A DNA stretch of 64,000 bases from Dyella silvae (GTDB lineage Bacteria; Pseudomonadota; Gammaproteobacteria; Xanthomonadales; Rhodanobacteraceae). Within the stretch, counting starts at the first letter, position 1. Every line of letters begins with the position of its first letter. Shown here one piece after another: positions 26,376 through 34,506 of the stretch. A model generated the notes under the pieces. That model saw nothing but the letters and a program-made list of their open reading frames with translations, had not been told where the DNA came from and searched no databases. The stretch covers positions 849,375 to 913,374 of the forward strand of contig NZ_JAPJBQ010000002.1 in the NCBI RefSeq assembly GCF_026421305.1, given 5' to 3'. The position numbers and the translations under genes are program-made.

Positions 26376-26645
26376 TCAGCCCGGCTTGGCTTCTGCGTGT
26401 TCGGGCAGCGCCACCGAAAGCTCGAGGATTTCGTGTCCGCTGTCGCGCTCGACGTTGATGTTGATGGCGTCGAGGTCGACGTGGACGTATTTCTTGATCA
26501 CTTCGAGCAGTTCGTTGCGCAGCAGTGGGAGGTAGTCGGGCGCACCACGGGTGGAGCGCTCCTGGGCCACAATGATGCGAAGACGCTCCTTGGCGACGGA
26601 AGCGGTGGGTTCCGGTTTGCGCTTCAGGAAATCAAGAATACCCAT
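26376..26645 (-). CDS. minE: Cell division topological specificity factor MinE
   Basis: MinE, 89 residues, which dislodges MinD-ATP from the membrane and drives pole-to-pole oscillation so that MinC blocks FtsZ away from midcell. The N-terminal membrane-targeting segment [12 protein letters not shown], the anti-MinCD helix region [20 protein letters not shown] and the topological-specificity domain ([19 protein letters not shown]) are all present, and the length is normal. It follows minD by 5 bp, indicating tight cotranscription. Confidence 0.98.
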   Translation of the reverse strand: MGILDFLKRKPEPTASVAKERLRIIVAQERSTRGAPDYLPLLRNELLEVIKKYVHVDLDAININVERDSGHEILELSVALPEHAEAKPG

Positions 26646-26650
26646 CGCTA

Positions 26651-27466
26651 TTAGCCCCCGAATACGCGCTGGAGGAAACCCTTCTTGGGCACTTCGAGGA
26701 AGCGCATGGCGCGCTCCTCGCCGAGAATGCGGGCAACCGTATCACTGTAAGCCTGGCCGGCATGCGAGTTGTCATCCAGGATCACCGGCACACCGGCGTT
26801 GGACGCGGCCAGCACGTTCTCCGATTCCGGAATGACTCCCACCACGTTGATGCCGAGAATTTCCTCGACGTCCTTCACGCTGAGCATCTCGCCCACAGCC
26901 ACGCGAGCGGGGTTGTAGCGAGTCAGTAGCAGGTGCTGCTTGATGGCGTCGTCACCACGCTCGGCACGACGCGTCTTGCTGGACAGCAGTCCTAGGATGC
27001 GATCGGAGTCGCGCACCGAGGATACTTCCGGATTCACCACCACCACGGCGTGGTCAGCAAAGTACATCGCCAGGTGTGCACCCTTTTCGATGCCGGCCGG
27101 CGAGTCGCAGAGGACGTAATCGAAACCTTCCTTGCTCAGGTCCTCGAGTACTTTCTCCACGCCTTCCTGGGTGAGGGCGTCTTTATCGCGCGTCTGGCTG
27201 GCAGCCAGCACGTAGAGGTTTTCGTAGCGCTTGTCCTTGATCAGGGCTTGCTTGAGCGTGGCTTCGCCGTGCACGACATTGACGAAGTCGTACACCACGC
27301 GCCGTTCGCAGCCCATGATCAGATCGAGGTTGCGCAGGCCGACGTCGAAATCGATCACCGCGACTTTCTTGCCGGCCATAGCGAGGCCCGTGGCAAGCGA
27401 AGCACTGGTCGTGGTCTTGCCAACGCCGCCCTTGCCCGAGGTGACAACGATAATTTCAGCAGTCAA
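26651..27466 (-). CDS. minD: Septum site-determining protein MinD
   Basis: MinD, a 271-residue membrane-bound ParA/MinD ATPase. The deviant Walker A motif [17 protein letters not shown] is at residues 8-24, switch regions follow ([12 protein letters not shown] and [16 protein letters not shown]), and the C-terminal amphipathic membrane helix is present ([11 protein letters not shown]). It recruits MinC and responds to MinE. It lies 44 bp downstream of minC and 5 bp upstream of minE in the standard order. Confidence 0.99.
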   Translation of the reverse strand: MTAEIIVVTSGKGGVGKTTTSASLATGLAMAGKKVAVIDFDVGLRNLDLIMGCERRVVYDFVNVVHGEATLKQALIKDKRYENLYVLAASQTRDKDALTQEGVEKVLEDLSKEGFDYVLCDSPAGIEKGAHLAMYFADHAVVVVNPEVSSVRDSDRILGLLSSKTRRAERGDDAIKQHLLLTRYNPARVAVGEMLSVKDVEEILGINVVGVIPESENVLAASNAGVPVILDDNSHAGQAYSDTVARILGEERAMRFLEVPKKGFLQRVFGG

Positions 27467-27510
27467 GGCTCATCTCCGCAAAATGCTTTGTTGTAGTAAT
27501 GGGCTGTTCG

Positions 27511-28281
27511 TCAAAGCTTGGCGATCAGCAATTTTTCCCCGTCGAGCCAGCATTGCACAGACTGGCCTTCGAGGTCTTTCGGAATCTCTTCAAACACGCG
27601 GTAGTGACCGGCGATGGCCACCAGCTCCGCGCGGAATTCGGAAATGTATATGCGCGCTTTCTCATCGCCCTGTGCGCCGGCCATCGCGCGGCCGCGCAGG
27701 CTTCCGTAAATGTGAATGCTGCCATCCGCGATGACTTCGGCGGCATTGGCGATGGCACCCGTCACCACGAGGTCACGGTCGCGCGCATAAACCTGCTGGC
27801 CGGAACGCACGGTGCCGTCGACGTGCTGCGCACCGAGCGTGGCCACCGCGGCCACGGGTTCGCTGCGCACCGGTTCGGCGCGACGCGCGGGCTCGGGAGC
27901 CGGGGCGGCTGCCACCGGGGCGGCGCTGCCGCCTTCGGCGGGCTCGTAGGCTGCGCGAAATTTGGCGATCAGCGGCAGACCCATGCGGCGCGACAGGGCT
28001 TCGACTTCGCTGGTGCCATAGGCCAGGCCCACTGGCAGCATGCCGGCACTGCGCACGGCTTCGAGCAACGCGTCCACCGTGCCGTCATCGGGCAGATCGA
28101 GCAGGTGGCTCAGATCCAGCACCACGGCGGCGCGGGAAAACATCTGTGGAGCGGTGCGTACGCGGCGCTCTAGTTCTTCGCAAAGCGCGGCGGCGTCCAC
28201 GCGCTTGATGCGCACGTTAGCTATGCCGACCTGGCCGAAGCGCAGGTCACAGGCGTCTTGAGTATCCATTCTTGCGTTCAT
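27511..28281 (-). CDS. minC: Septum site-determining protein MinC
   Basis: MinC, 256 residues, the FtsZ-assembly inhibitor of the Min system. The N-terminal domain (about 1-110, with ALCEELERRVRTAPQMFSRA) is joined by a long Ala/Pro linker (SAAPVAAAPAPEPARRAEPV) to the C-terminal beta-helix domain beginning DGTVRSGQQVYARDRDLVV and including VIADGSIHIYGSLRGRAMAG, the conserved MinD-binding and dimerisation face. Its ATG overlaps the stop codon of the upstream acetyltransferase gene (ATGA), suggesting translational coupling. Confidence 0.98.
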   Translation of the reverse strand: MNARMDTQDACDLRFGQVGIANVRIKRVDAAALCEELERRVRTAPQMFSRAAVVLDLSHLLDLPDDGTVDALLEAVRSAGMLPVGLAYGTSEVEALSRRMGLPLIAKFRAAYEPAEGGSAAPVAAAPAPEPARRAEPVRSEPVAAVATLGAQHVDGTVRSGQQVYARDRDLVVTGAIANAAEVIADGSIHIYGSLRGRAMAGAQGDEKARIYISEFRAELVAIAGHYRVFEEIPKDLEGQSVQCWLDGEKLLIAKL

Positions 28282-28898
28282 GGGCGCCGCTCTCCAGCGA
28301 GGCGGCGCTGGGTAGTATCAGGGTGGAAAGGCCGCTGGCGTTCAGCCAGCCAGGGGACGTCGGGCAGGCCGTCGTGTTCCAGATAAGTGTCGCGCACAAA
28401 GACGTAGCTTGGCAGATCCTTGGCCAGCAGGCTGACCTGTGGACCTTCGGTACCCATGCGCTGCTGGCCCACTTCCTGGAAGCCGTAGGTGCCGTGGAAC
28501 AGCACTACAACGTCGTCGCGCGGCTCCAGAAACACTTCGCAGGTCAACAGCGGCACGCGCACTTCGGCGTAGCTGGTGACGTCGCAATAGAAAATGCGAC
28601 CCAGCCCGTGGCGGCGGTAGGCGTTGGCGATGACGATGCGGTCGATGTAGGCAAACTGCGGGTAGTGCTCGGAGAACCAGCGATAGTTGGGGCTGTCGTA
28701 ATCGCTGCCTTCGCGCAAGGCAATCAGGAAACCGGCGAGATGGCCATCAATCTCGGCCACGCGGAAATAGTCCGCGTGGTCGAAGAAGTAGCGCAGCTGC
28801 GCCGCGTCCAGGGCGAGGATGGTGCGGCCGGCGGCGTTGTTGAGCGCCAGTACGGCATCCAGGTCGTGCTCTCGCACGTCGCGGATGGCAAGGGCCAT
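28278..28898 (-). CDS. GNAT family N-acetyltransferase, first gene of the min operon
   Basis: A 206-residue acetyltransferase of the GNAT superfamily. The N-terminus (MALAIRDVREHDLDAVLALN) is the usual first strand-helix, and IDRIVIANAYRRHGLGRIFY (about residues 98-117) is the acetyl-CoA-binding motif A with R/Q-x-x-G-x-G/A. The C-terminal half (LEPRDDVVVLFHGTYGFQEV) completes the fold. The substrate is unknown. CGGAGC before ATG 28898 supports the start. Its stop overlaps minC by 4 bp, so it is expressed with the division-site genes; a functional link is possible but not shown. Confidence 0.9.
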   Translation of the reverse strand: MALAIRDVREHDLDAVLALNNAAGRTILALDAAQLRYFFDHADYFRVAEIDGHLAGFLIALREGSDYDSPNYRWFSEHYPQFAYIDRIVIANAYRRHGLGRIFYCDVTSYAEVRVPLLTCEVFLEPRDDVVVLFHGTYGFQEVGQQRMGTEGPQVSLLAKDLPSYVFVRDTYLEHDGLPDVPWLAERQRPFHPDTTQRRLAGERRP

Positions 28899-29108
28899 TC
28901 GTTGCTCCGCATTCTTGTGGTTCGAGGGTAAGACCGTTGGATCGGCCTCGCGTGACATCGCCATTATGACACGCGTCTGGCGGCCGCACATAACACGGCG
29001 CACCATGTAAAACCTTTGTAAAGCGCCAACTGGAGTGCCTTCTGGCAGGGGTGGGGGAGTGACTTCTCACGCATTGCACCACGCCGACGACTGGCTAATG
29101 ATTCGCCT

Positions 29109-30338
29109 ATGTCATGGTCCAATATCAATCACATCCGGCTACTTCGTTATGCCGGGCTGACCACCTACCTCTGTGTGGCGCTGCCGCTGCTTCCGGGCAG
29201 CTGGAGCCTTGCGCAGGTCAATTCGTGGTGGAGCAACCCTGATATCTCAGGCTGGATTTTTTCCTACCTGACCTTCGGAGTGACCTACCTGCTGTTGACT
29301 CGCCGCTCCAGCATTACCCGTCAGACGGGCTTGCCGCCTATATCGCGGCTGATTGGGCTGGTTATCCTCACCGGCTCGGCGATCGCCATGGGTTGGTTCA
29401 GCCAAAGCGGCCTGTCGGCCATGCTGATGCTGGTGATCGCCGTGGTGTTGCCGTGGCAACTGCCGGTAGGGGCGGGCCTGTTGTGGATGCTCACGCAGAA
29501 TCTGATGCTGATTCCCATCATCGCCAGCTACAAAGGCTGGACCACGGTGACGGCCATCCTGCAGGTATGCATGTACCTGGGCATTTCCGCGCTGGTGTTC
29601 TTCACCTCGATGATCGCCAGCCTGCAGGCTGAGGAACGCGAAGCCCAGCGCCGGCTCAATTCCGAGCTGCGTGCCACCCGTGCGCTGCTGGCCGAATCCA
29701 CCCGTATCGCCGAGCGCATGCGTATTGCGCGCGACCTGCATGACCTGGTGGGCCATCACCTCACCGCGCTCAGCCTCAATCTCGAAGTGGCCAGCCACCT
29801 GGTCAATCCGCAGGCGGCCGAACATGTTCAGAAGGCGCAGGTGACCGCCAAGCACCTGCTGTCAGATGTGCGCGAGGTGGTGAGTGAGCTGCGCCAGGAC
29901 GACGCCATCGACCTCACCCAGGCGTTGCGCAGCCTGGTCGAAGGTGTGCCGGGGCTCAGTGTGCACATGGAAACGCCACCACGCTTCAGCGTGGAAGATC
30001 CCCGTCGCGCCCAGGTGCTGCTGCGTTGTGCGCAGGAAATCATCACCAACACGGCCAAGCACGCAGGCGCGCGAAATCTCTGGCTGCGCTTTGACTACAT
30101 CAACGCCAACCTGTTGGAGCTTGCCGCCCGCGACGATGGCCGCGGTGCGGCGAACTTCAAGCCCGGCAACGGACTCTCAGGTATGCGCGAACGGCTTACC
30201 GAGTTCGAAGGCAGCGTGATGGTAGACCCGGCCCTGAACCAGGGTTTTGCGCTCACCGTGCGTCTCCCCCTGGGGGAGGTCAAGGAGCTGGCGCATACGC
30301 CGTCACGATTCGAGCCACCCGCGCTCGGCATGTTGTAA
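29109..30338 (+). CDS. Sensor histidine kinase, DesK/NarX-like (HisKA_3)
   Basis: A 409-residue membrane histidine kinase. Five or so membrane segments fill residues 12-175 (for example FSYLTFGVTYLLL, SRLIGLVILTGSAIAM, LQVCMYLGISALVFF). A coiled coil leads to the phospho-acceptor ARDLHDLVGHHLTALSLNLE (His about 211), typical of HisKA_3, and a HATPase domain with EIITNTAKHAGARN (N box) and NGLSGMRERL (G box). It resembles DesK-like membrane-state sensors; the stimulus is unknown. The start codon ATG 29109 has a weak ribosome-binding site. The response regulator gene follows, and the gene is divergent from the min operon. Confidence 0.93.
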   Translation: MSWSNINHIRLLRYAGLTTYLCVALPLLPGSWSLAQVNSWWSNPDISGWIFSYLTFGVTYLLLTRRSSITRQTGLPPISRLIGLVILTGSAIAMGWFSQSGLSAMLMLVIAVVLPWQLPVGAGLLWMLTQNLMLIPIIASYKGWTTVTAILQVCMYLGISALVFFTSMIASLQAEEREAQRRLNSELRATRALLAESTRIAERMRIARDLHDLVGHHLTALSLNLEVASHLVNPQAAEHVQKAQVTAKHLLSDVREVVSELRQDDAIDLTQALRSLVEGVPGLSVHMETPPRFSVEDPRRAQVLLRCAQEIITNTAKHAGARNLWLRFDYINANLLELAARDDGRGAANFKPGNGLSGMRERLTEFEGSVMVDPALNQGFALTVRLPLGEVKELAHTPSRFEPPALGML

Positions 30339-30456
30339 GAATTCACGCCGAGGCAACAAGACGTGCCAAAATGGGGACTTGCTTGGATAGCAGCATCGTC
30401 CTTCCCCGTTGGCCTCAAGTGCTTCACGCAGGCCATCACCGTTTCGAGGATTAGCG

Positions 30457-31098
30457 ATGATTTCCGTCTGTCTTGTCGACGACCAGAACCTGGTTCGCCA
30501 GGGTGTCCGTTCACTGCTGGACCTGGCGGAGGATATCCGCGTCGTGGCTGAATGCGCCGATGGCGCCCAGGCGGTGCAGGACATACCGCGGATCAAGCCC
30601 GACGTGGTGCTGCTCGATCTGCGTATGCCCAACATGAGCGGGCTCGAAGTGTTGCAGGCGCTGTCCGCCCGCAATGAGCTGCCGCCCACCATCATCCTCA
30701 CGACCTTCGATGACGACCAACTGGTGCTGCAAGGCCTCAAGGCCGGCGCTCGTGGCTATCTGCTCAAGGACGTTTCGCTCGAACAGCTGGTGGAAGCGGT
30801 GCGCACCGTCGCTGCCGGCGGCTCGCTGGTAGCACCCATGGTCACCCAGCGGCTGCTGGCCGGGGTGGGGCGCATGCAAAACCAGTTCACCAGCCTGGAG
30901 CAGCCCGATCCGCTGACCGAGCGCGAGACCGAGATCCTGCGTCTGCTGTCGGGCGGTTACAGCAACAAGGAGATCGCCAACTCCCTGAAAGTGGCGGAGG
31001 GGACGGTGAAAAATCACGTCTCCAACATCCTCTCCAAGCTGGGCGTGCGTGACCGCACCCGCGCTGTGCTGAAGGCGCTGGAGCTGGGCATCGTCTGA
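30457..31098 (+). CDS. LuxR-type response regulator (NarL/FixJ family)
   Basis: A 213-residue response regulator paired with the kinase just upstream. The receiver domain has the acidic pair DD (residues 8-9), the phospho-acceptor Asp 54 in VVLLDLRMPNMSG, and the conserved Lys in GYLLKDVS. The LuxR helix-turn-helix follows: LTERETEILRLLSGGYSNKE and VAEGTVKNHVSNILSKLGV. It presumably controls membrane- or envelope-related genes, by analogy with DesR/LiaR; targets are not evident here. GAGGA 7 bp before ATG 30457 fixes the start. Confidence 0.96.
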   Translation: MISVCLVDDQNLVRQGVRSLLDLAEDIRVVAECADGAQAVQDIPRIKPDVVLLDLRMPNMSGLEVLQALSARNELPPTIILTTFDDDQLVLQGLKAGARGYLLKDVSLEQLVEAVRTVAAGGSLVAPMVTQRLLAGVGRMQNQFTSLEQPDPLTERETEILRLLSGGYSNKEIANSLKVAEGTVKNHVSNILSKLGVRDRTRAVLKALELGIV

Positions 31099-31115
31099 CC
31101 CCCGCCGAATCCTGT

Positions 31116-31140
31116 CCGGACGCCATTCGCAGGCGTCTGG
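31116..31140 (+). terminator. Hairpin downstream of the response regulator
   Basis: CCGGACGCC/GGCGTCTGG forms a 9-bp stem (one mismatch, T-G type) with a 7-nt loop 17 bp past the stop at 31098. No T-run follows, so it is at most a weak terminator. Confidence 0.4.
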
Positions 31141-31316
31141 AAGGCCATTTCACGGCCGGATGGCGTTCCTGCGCGCGAGCAAGTAGTATCGGTGGCTTCG
31201 GCGCTGGCCGACCCCCTGTCACGACTCGATTCTTCGGGATTTCCCGTGGCTGGCCGGTCTCCGGCGACTCGACTGCCCTTGTGCCGTGTATAGAGTGACG
31301 TGCGGAGAACCCCGGA

Positions 31317-32672
31317 ATGATGCGTGTTCTTGAATTTATTGTGGCCCTGATCATTGTCGCTGTGGCGGCGGTGGTAGTGGGTGTGGTGATGCCTGGCAGC
31401 GGCCATGTGGAACGGTCGGTGGTAATCGGCAAGGACATGCGTCAGGTCTATGACGTCGTGAACAATCTCCGCCGCTTCCCCGAGTACTCGGTGCAGCGCG
31501 AGTACGACCGCAATGTGAAGTTCGATTTCTCGGGCAAGGCCTATGGCCCGGGCGCCGAGCTCACCTGGTCCAGCAGTGACGACAAGGTCGGTAACGGCAA
31601 GCTCACCATCGCTTCGGCCGATCCGAGCTTCGACAAGGTCGACAGCACCGCCAAGAAGTCTTCCGTGGTCTGGAACGTCGACAACGACTGGCACGGCAAC
31701 GACAAGCACTTCACGCTCGACCTCGAGCGTCAGGGCAGCCGTGGTCAGCTGACCAAGGTCACCTGGTCGTATGACGTGGACTACGGTTTCAACCTGATCA
31801 ACCGTTACTCCAACCTCTACATTCACGGCGATCCGGATTCCTTCATCCAGTTCAGCCTGAACAACCTGCAGAACGTGCTGGCCTCGGTCCAGAACGTCGA
31901 CTACACCAAGCTGATCCCGTACATCGATCAGACCCAGCCGACCCCGGTGCTGCTGGTGTCCTCCTCGATCGAGCGCAAGGGTGGTCTTGAGGCTCTGAAC
32001 GACGCGACTGACAAGGCCGTGGCCCAGATCCAGGCTGCCGCCAAGAAGCTCGGCGTGAACGTGGTGGGTCCGCGCATCATCTACACCACCAACTACGGCG
32101 ACCAGACCTACACCTTCGACGTGGCCATGCCGATCAGCGCGACCAGCCTGACCGTGGGCGGCCAGACCGTTGAGTTGGCTGCCGCCAAGTCGCCGGACCT
32201 GTCAGGTGCGGCCAGTGCCAGCAGCAGCGGCGACGCTGCCGCCAGCACCGCCCCCGCCGACACCACCCCGGGTGGCCATGACCGCTTCGGCCGTCTGATC
32301 GTGGACAACGACGTGCGCGCCTTCCTGGCCTTCGGTGGCCCGGCCCTCAAGGCCGTGTGGAACGGTACCGCCGCCGGCGTGCCGCAGACCCGCGACCTGC
32401 TGAAGGCCTATGCGCTGACCCACGGCTACAAGTTCGACGAAGTGGTGAACCGCTTCTACGACATCCAGGCCAAGCCGGAAGTGAAGCAGGGCGACGAAGT
32501 GAAGCAGTACGCCGAGTTCGACGTGTATCTGCCGCTGAGCTGGGGTCCGGACCAGACGCCGGAACAGGAAGCTGGCATCAAGCCGCCGTCGCTCGACGAC
32601 AGCAGCGAGCAGGCTCCGGCTTCGGCAGGCACTGCCGCCGCTCCGGCCAGCGCCTCCAGCGCCGCCAAGTAA
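31317..32672 (+). CDS. SRPBCC family protein with C-terminal GyrI-like region
   Basis: A 451-residue protein with an N-terminal membrane anchor (VLEFIVALIIVAVAAVVVGVV), a polyketide cyclase/START-like SRPBCC domain (about 30-180, RSVVIGKDMRQVYDVVNNLR at its start), and a C-terminal region resembling GyrI-like small-molecule-binding half-domains: one ending YTFDVAMPIS, then an Ala/Ser/Asp linker, then one ending YAEFDVYLPLSWG. The tail is Ala/Pro/Ser-rich. Role unknown; ligand binding at the membrane is a reasonable guess. Codon use is strongly biased, and a good terminator follows, suggesting high expression. ATG 31317 and 31320 are both possible. Confidence 0.85.
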   Translation: MMRVLEFIVALIIVAVAAVVVGVVMPGSGHVERSVVIGKDMRQVYDVVNNLRRFPEYSVQREYDRNVKFDFSGKAYGPGAELTWSSSDDKVGNGKLTIASADPSFDKVDSTAKKSSVVWNVDNDWHGNDKHFTLDLERQGSRGQLTKVTWSYDVDYGFNLINRYSNLYIHGDPDSFIQFSLNNLQNVLASVQNVDYTKLIPYIDQTQPTPVLLVSSSIERKGGLEALNDATDKAVAQIQAAAKKLGVNVVGPRIIYTTNYGDQTYTFDVAMPISATSLTVGGQTVELAAAKSPDLSGAASASSSGDAAASTAPADTTPGGHDRFGRLIVDNDVRAFLAFGGPALKAVWNGTAAGVPQTRDLLKAYALTHGYKFDEVVNRFYDIQAKPEVKQGDEVKQYAEFDVYLPLSWGPDQTPEQEAGIKPPSLDDSSEQAPASAGTAAAPASASSAAK

Positions 32673-32694
32673 GCCGCCAGTACCGCAAGCATCG

Positions 32695-32730
32695 AAAGGG
32701 CCCTTCCCAGTGAAGGGCCTTTTCTTTTTT
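32695..32730 (+). terminator. Rho-independent terminator
   Basis: GCCCTTC (32700-32706) pairs with GAAGGGC (32712-32718), extended by AAAG/CTTT, and is followed by TTTTCTTTTTT. It lies 23 bp past the SRPBCC stop and isolates that gene from the ABC cluster. Confidence 0.88.
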
Positions 32731-32842
32731 GCGCGACGTACTGCCCGGCAATGGCGAACTTTTCGGTTACATTGCGGGTCGACTTCGCGTTCCCGATGAC
32801 GACATCCTCGTCGCGAATGCCCGACCACTGCCCTGACTGGAC

Positions 32843-33775
32843 ATGATCGAAACCGAACAACTCACCCGCCGTTATGGCGCCCTGACTGCCGTGGACTCGC
32901 TGAGCATTCGGGCCGAACCCGGACAGGTGCTCGGCCTGCTCGGCCCTAATGGCGCGGGTAAAACCACCGCGATGCGCATGATTGCCGGATTCCTGGCCCC
33001 GAGCTCGGGTACGGCGCGCGTGTGCGGACACGATGTGCGCAAGGAGCCGCTGAAGGCGAAGCGTGCGCTTGGCTATCTGCCCGAGGGCGCACCCAGTTAT
33101 GGCGAATTGACCGTGCGGGAGTTTCTGACCTTCATCATCCGCATGCGTGGTTTGCAGCGCGATGAGGGCTATCGGCGTTTCGAGCGCGTGGTGGGTGGGC
33201 TGCAGCTCGAAGGCGTGCTCGACCAGTGCATTGATACGTTGTCCAAGGGTCTGCGCCGCCGCGTGGGTCTGGCGCAGGCCATCGTGCACAACCCGCAGGT
33301 GCTGATGCTCGACGAGCCAACGGATGGTCTCGACCCCAATCAAAAACACACCGTGCGCCAGCTCATCGATACGATGGCGCGTGATCGCACCATTCTTATT
33401 TCGACGCATCTGTTGGAAGAAGTGCATGCGTTGTGCAACCGCGTGGTGATCATCGCCAATGGTCGTCTGCTGGCCGACGCCACGCCTGCGGAACTGGAGG
33501 CGCGCTCGCGTTACCACGGCGCGGTGTCGTTCAGCGCCCCGGGTAGCGGCGTGTCGCAGGAGATGCTGGGGCGTTTGCCTCAGGTGTCTTCCATCGAGGT
33601 GGACCCGCTGGATGGGCGCATCACCGTGTTCCCGCGCCCCGGCGAACGCATCCTTGAACCTGTGGAGACCCTGTTGCGCCAGCAAGGGTTGGAAGTGTCC
33701 GAAATTCAACTGGAGCGTGGACGCCTGGATGAGGTGTTCCGCCAGATCACCACCGGCGCGGAGGGCGGGGCATGA
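32843..33775 (+). CDS. ABC transporter ATP-binding protein, GldA-like
   Basis: A 310-residue ABC ATPase related to GldA. The Walker A motif GLLGPNGAGKTTAMRMI is at residues 31-47, LSKGLRRRVGLAQAIVHN is the signature region, and VLMLDEPTDGLDPNQ is Walker B with the D-loop. A C-terminal domain of about 80 residues (VSSIEVDPLDGRITVFPRPG) is typical of this exporter subfamily. It overlaps the permease gene by 4 bp (ATGA), and with the GldG-like gene forms a three-gene operon. In Bacteroidetes the homologues support gliding; in proteobacteria the role is unknown. Confidence 0.94.
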   Translation: MIETEQLTRRYGALTAVDSLSIRAEPGQVLGLLGPNGAGKTTAMRMIAGFLAPSSGTARVCGHDVRKEPLKAKRALGYLPEGAPSYGELTVREFLTFIIRMRGLQRDEGYRRFERVVGGLQLEGVLDQCIDTLSKGLRRRVGLAQAIVHNPQVLMLDEPTDGLDPNQKHTVRQLIDTMARDRTILISTHLLEEVHALCNRVVIIANGRLLADATPAELEARSRYHGAVSFSAPGSGVSQEMLGRLPQVSSIEVDPLDGRITVFPRPGERILEPVETLLRQQGLEVSEIQLERGRLDEVFRQITTGAEGGA

Positions 33776-34506
33776 GTCCTATCGCAGCGGTGGCGCGCCG
33801 CGAATTGCGCAGCTATTTCGTTACGCCGGTGGCGTACGTTTTCCTGGTCATCTTTCTGGTGCTGTCAGGCATCCTCACGTTCTATGCGGGCGACTTTTAC
33901 GATCGCCAGCAGGCGGACCTGCAGCCGTTCTTCGTCATGCATCCCTGGCTGTACCTGGTATTGGTACCAGCGGTGTCGATGCGCATGTGGGCTGAAGAAG
34001 CCAAGGGCGGCACGCTGGAGTTGCTGCTGAGCCTGCCGTTGAATCTGGCTCAGGCCATGCTGGGCAAGTTCGTCGCGGCCTGGCTGTTCGTCGGTCTGGC
34101 GCTGGTGCTTACCTTTCCGATCTGGATCACCGTGAATTATCTGGGCTCGCCGGACAACGGCGTGATTCTCGCCGGCTATATCGGCAGCTGGCTGATGGCG
34201 GGCTCGTTTCTGGCCATCGGTGCGTGCCTGTCGGCGGTCACGCAGAGTCAGGTGGTGGCCTTCGTGCTGACGGTGGTGGTGTGCTTCCTGTTGATTCTGG
34301 TGGGACAGTCGCAGGTGATGGAGTTCTTCCAGGGAGCGGTGCCACGCAAACTGATCAACGGTCTGGCCCACCTGAGCATGCTGCGGCACTTCGAGGCGAT
34401 CTCGCGCGGCGTGCTCGATCTGCGTGATCTGCTGTTCTTTGTGTTGAGCATGGCTGCCTGGCTCACTGCCGGCGTGCTGGTGCTCGACCTCAAGCGGACG
34501 CCATGA
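33772..34506 (+). CDS. ABC transporter permease, GldF-like
   Basis: A 244-residue ABC-2-type permease with six membrane segments (for example YFVTPVAYVFLVIFLVLSGI, FVAAWLFVGLALVLTFPIWI, VVAFVLTVVVCFLLILVGQS). MRMWAEEAKGGTLELLLSLP, about residues 64-83, is the conserved cytosolic elbow motif of this family. It forms the membrane part of the complex with the preceding ATPase and overlaps both neighbours by 4 bp, so stoichiometric coupled translation is likely. Confidence 0.94.
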   Translation: MSPIAAVARRELRSYFVTPVAYVFLVIFLVLSGILTFYAGDFYDRQQADLQPFFVMHPWLYLVLVPAVSMRMWAEEAKGGTLELLLSLPLNLAQAMLGKFVAAWLFVGLALVLTFPIWITVNYLGSPDNGVILAGYIGSWLMAGSFLAIGACLSAVTQSQVVAFVLTVVVCFLLILVGQSQVMEFFQGAVPRKLINGLAHLSMLRHFEAISRGVLDLRDLLFFVLSMAAWLTAGVLVLDLKRTP

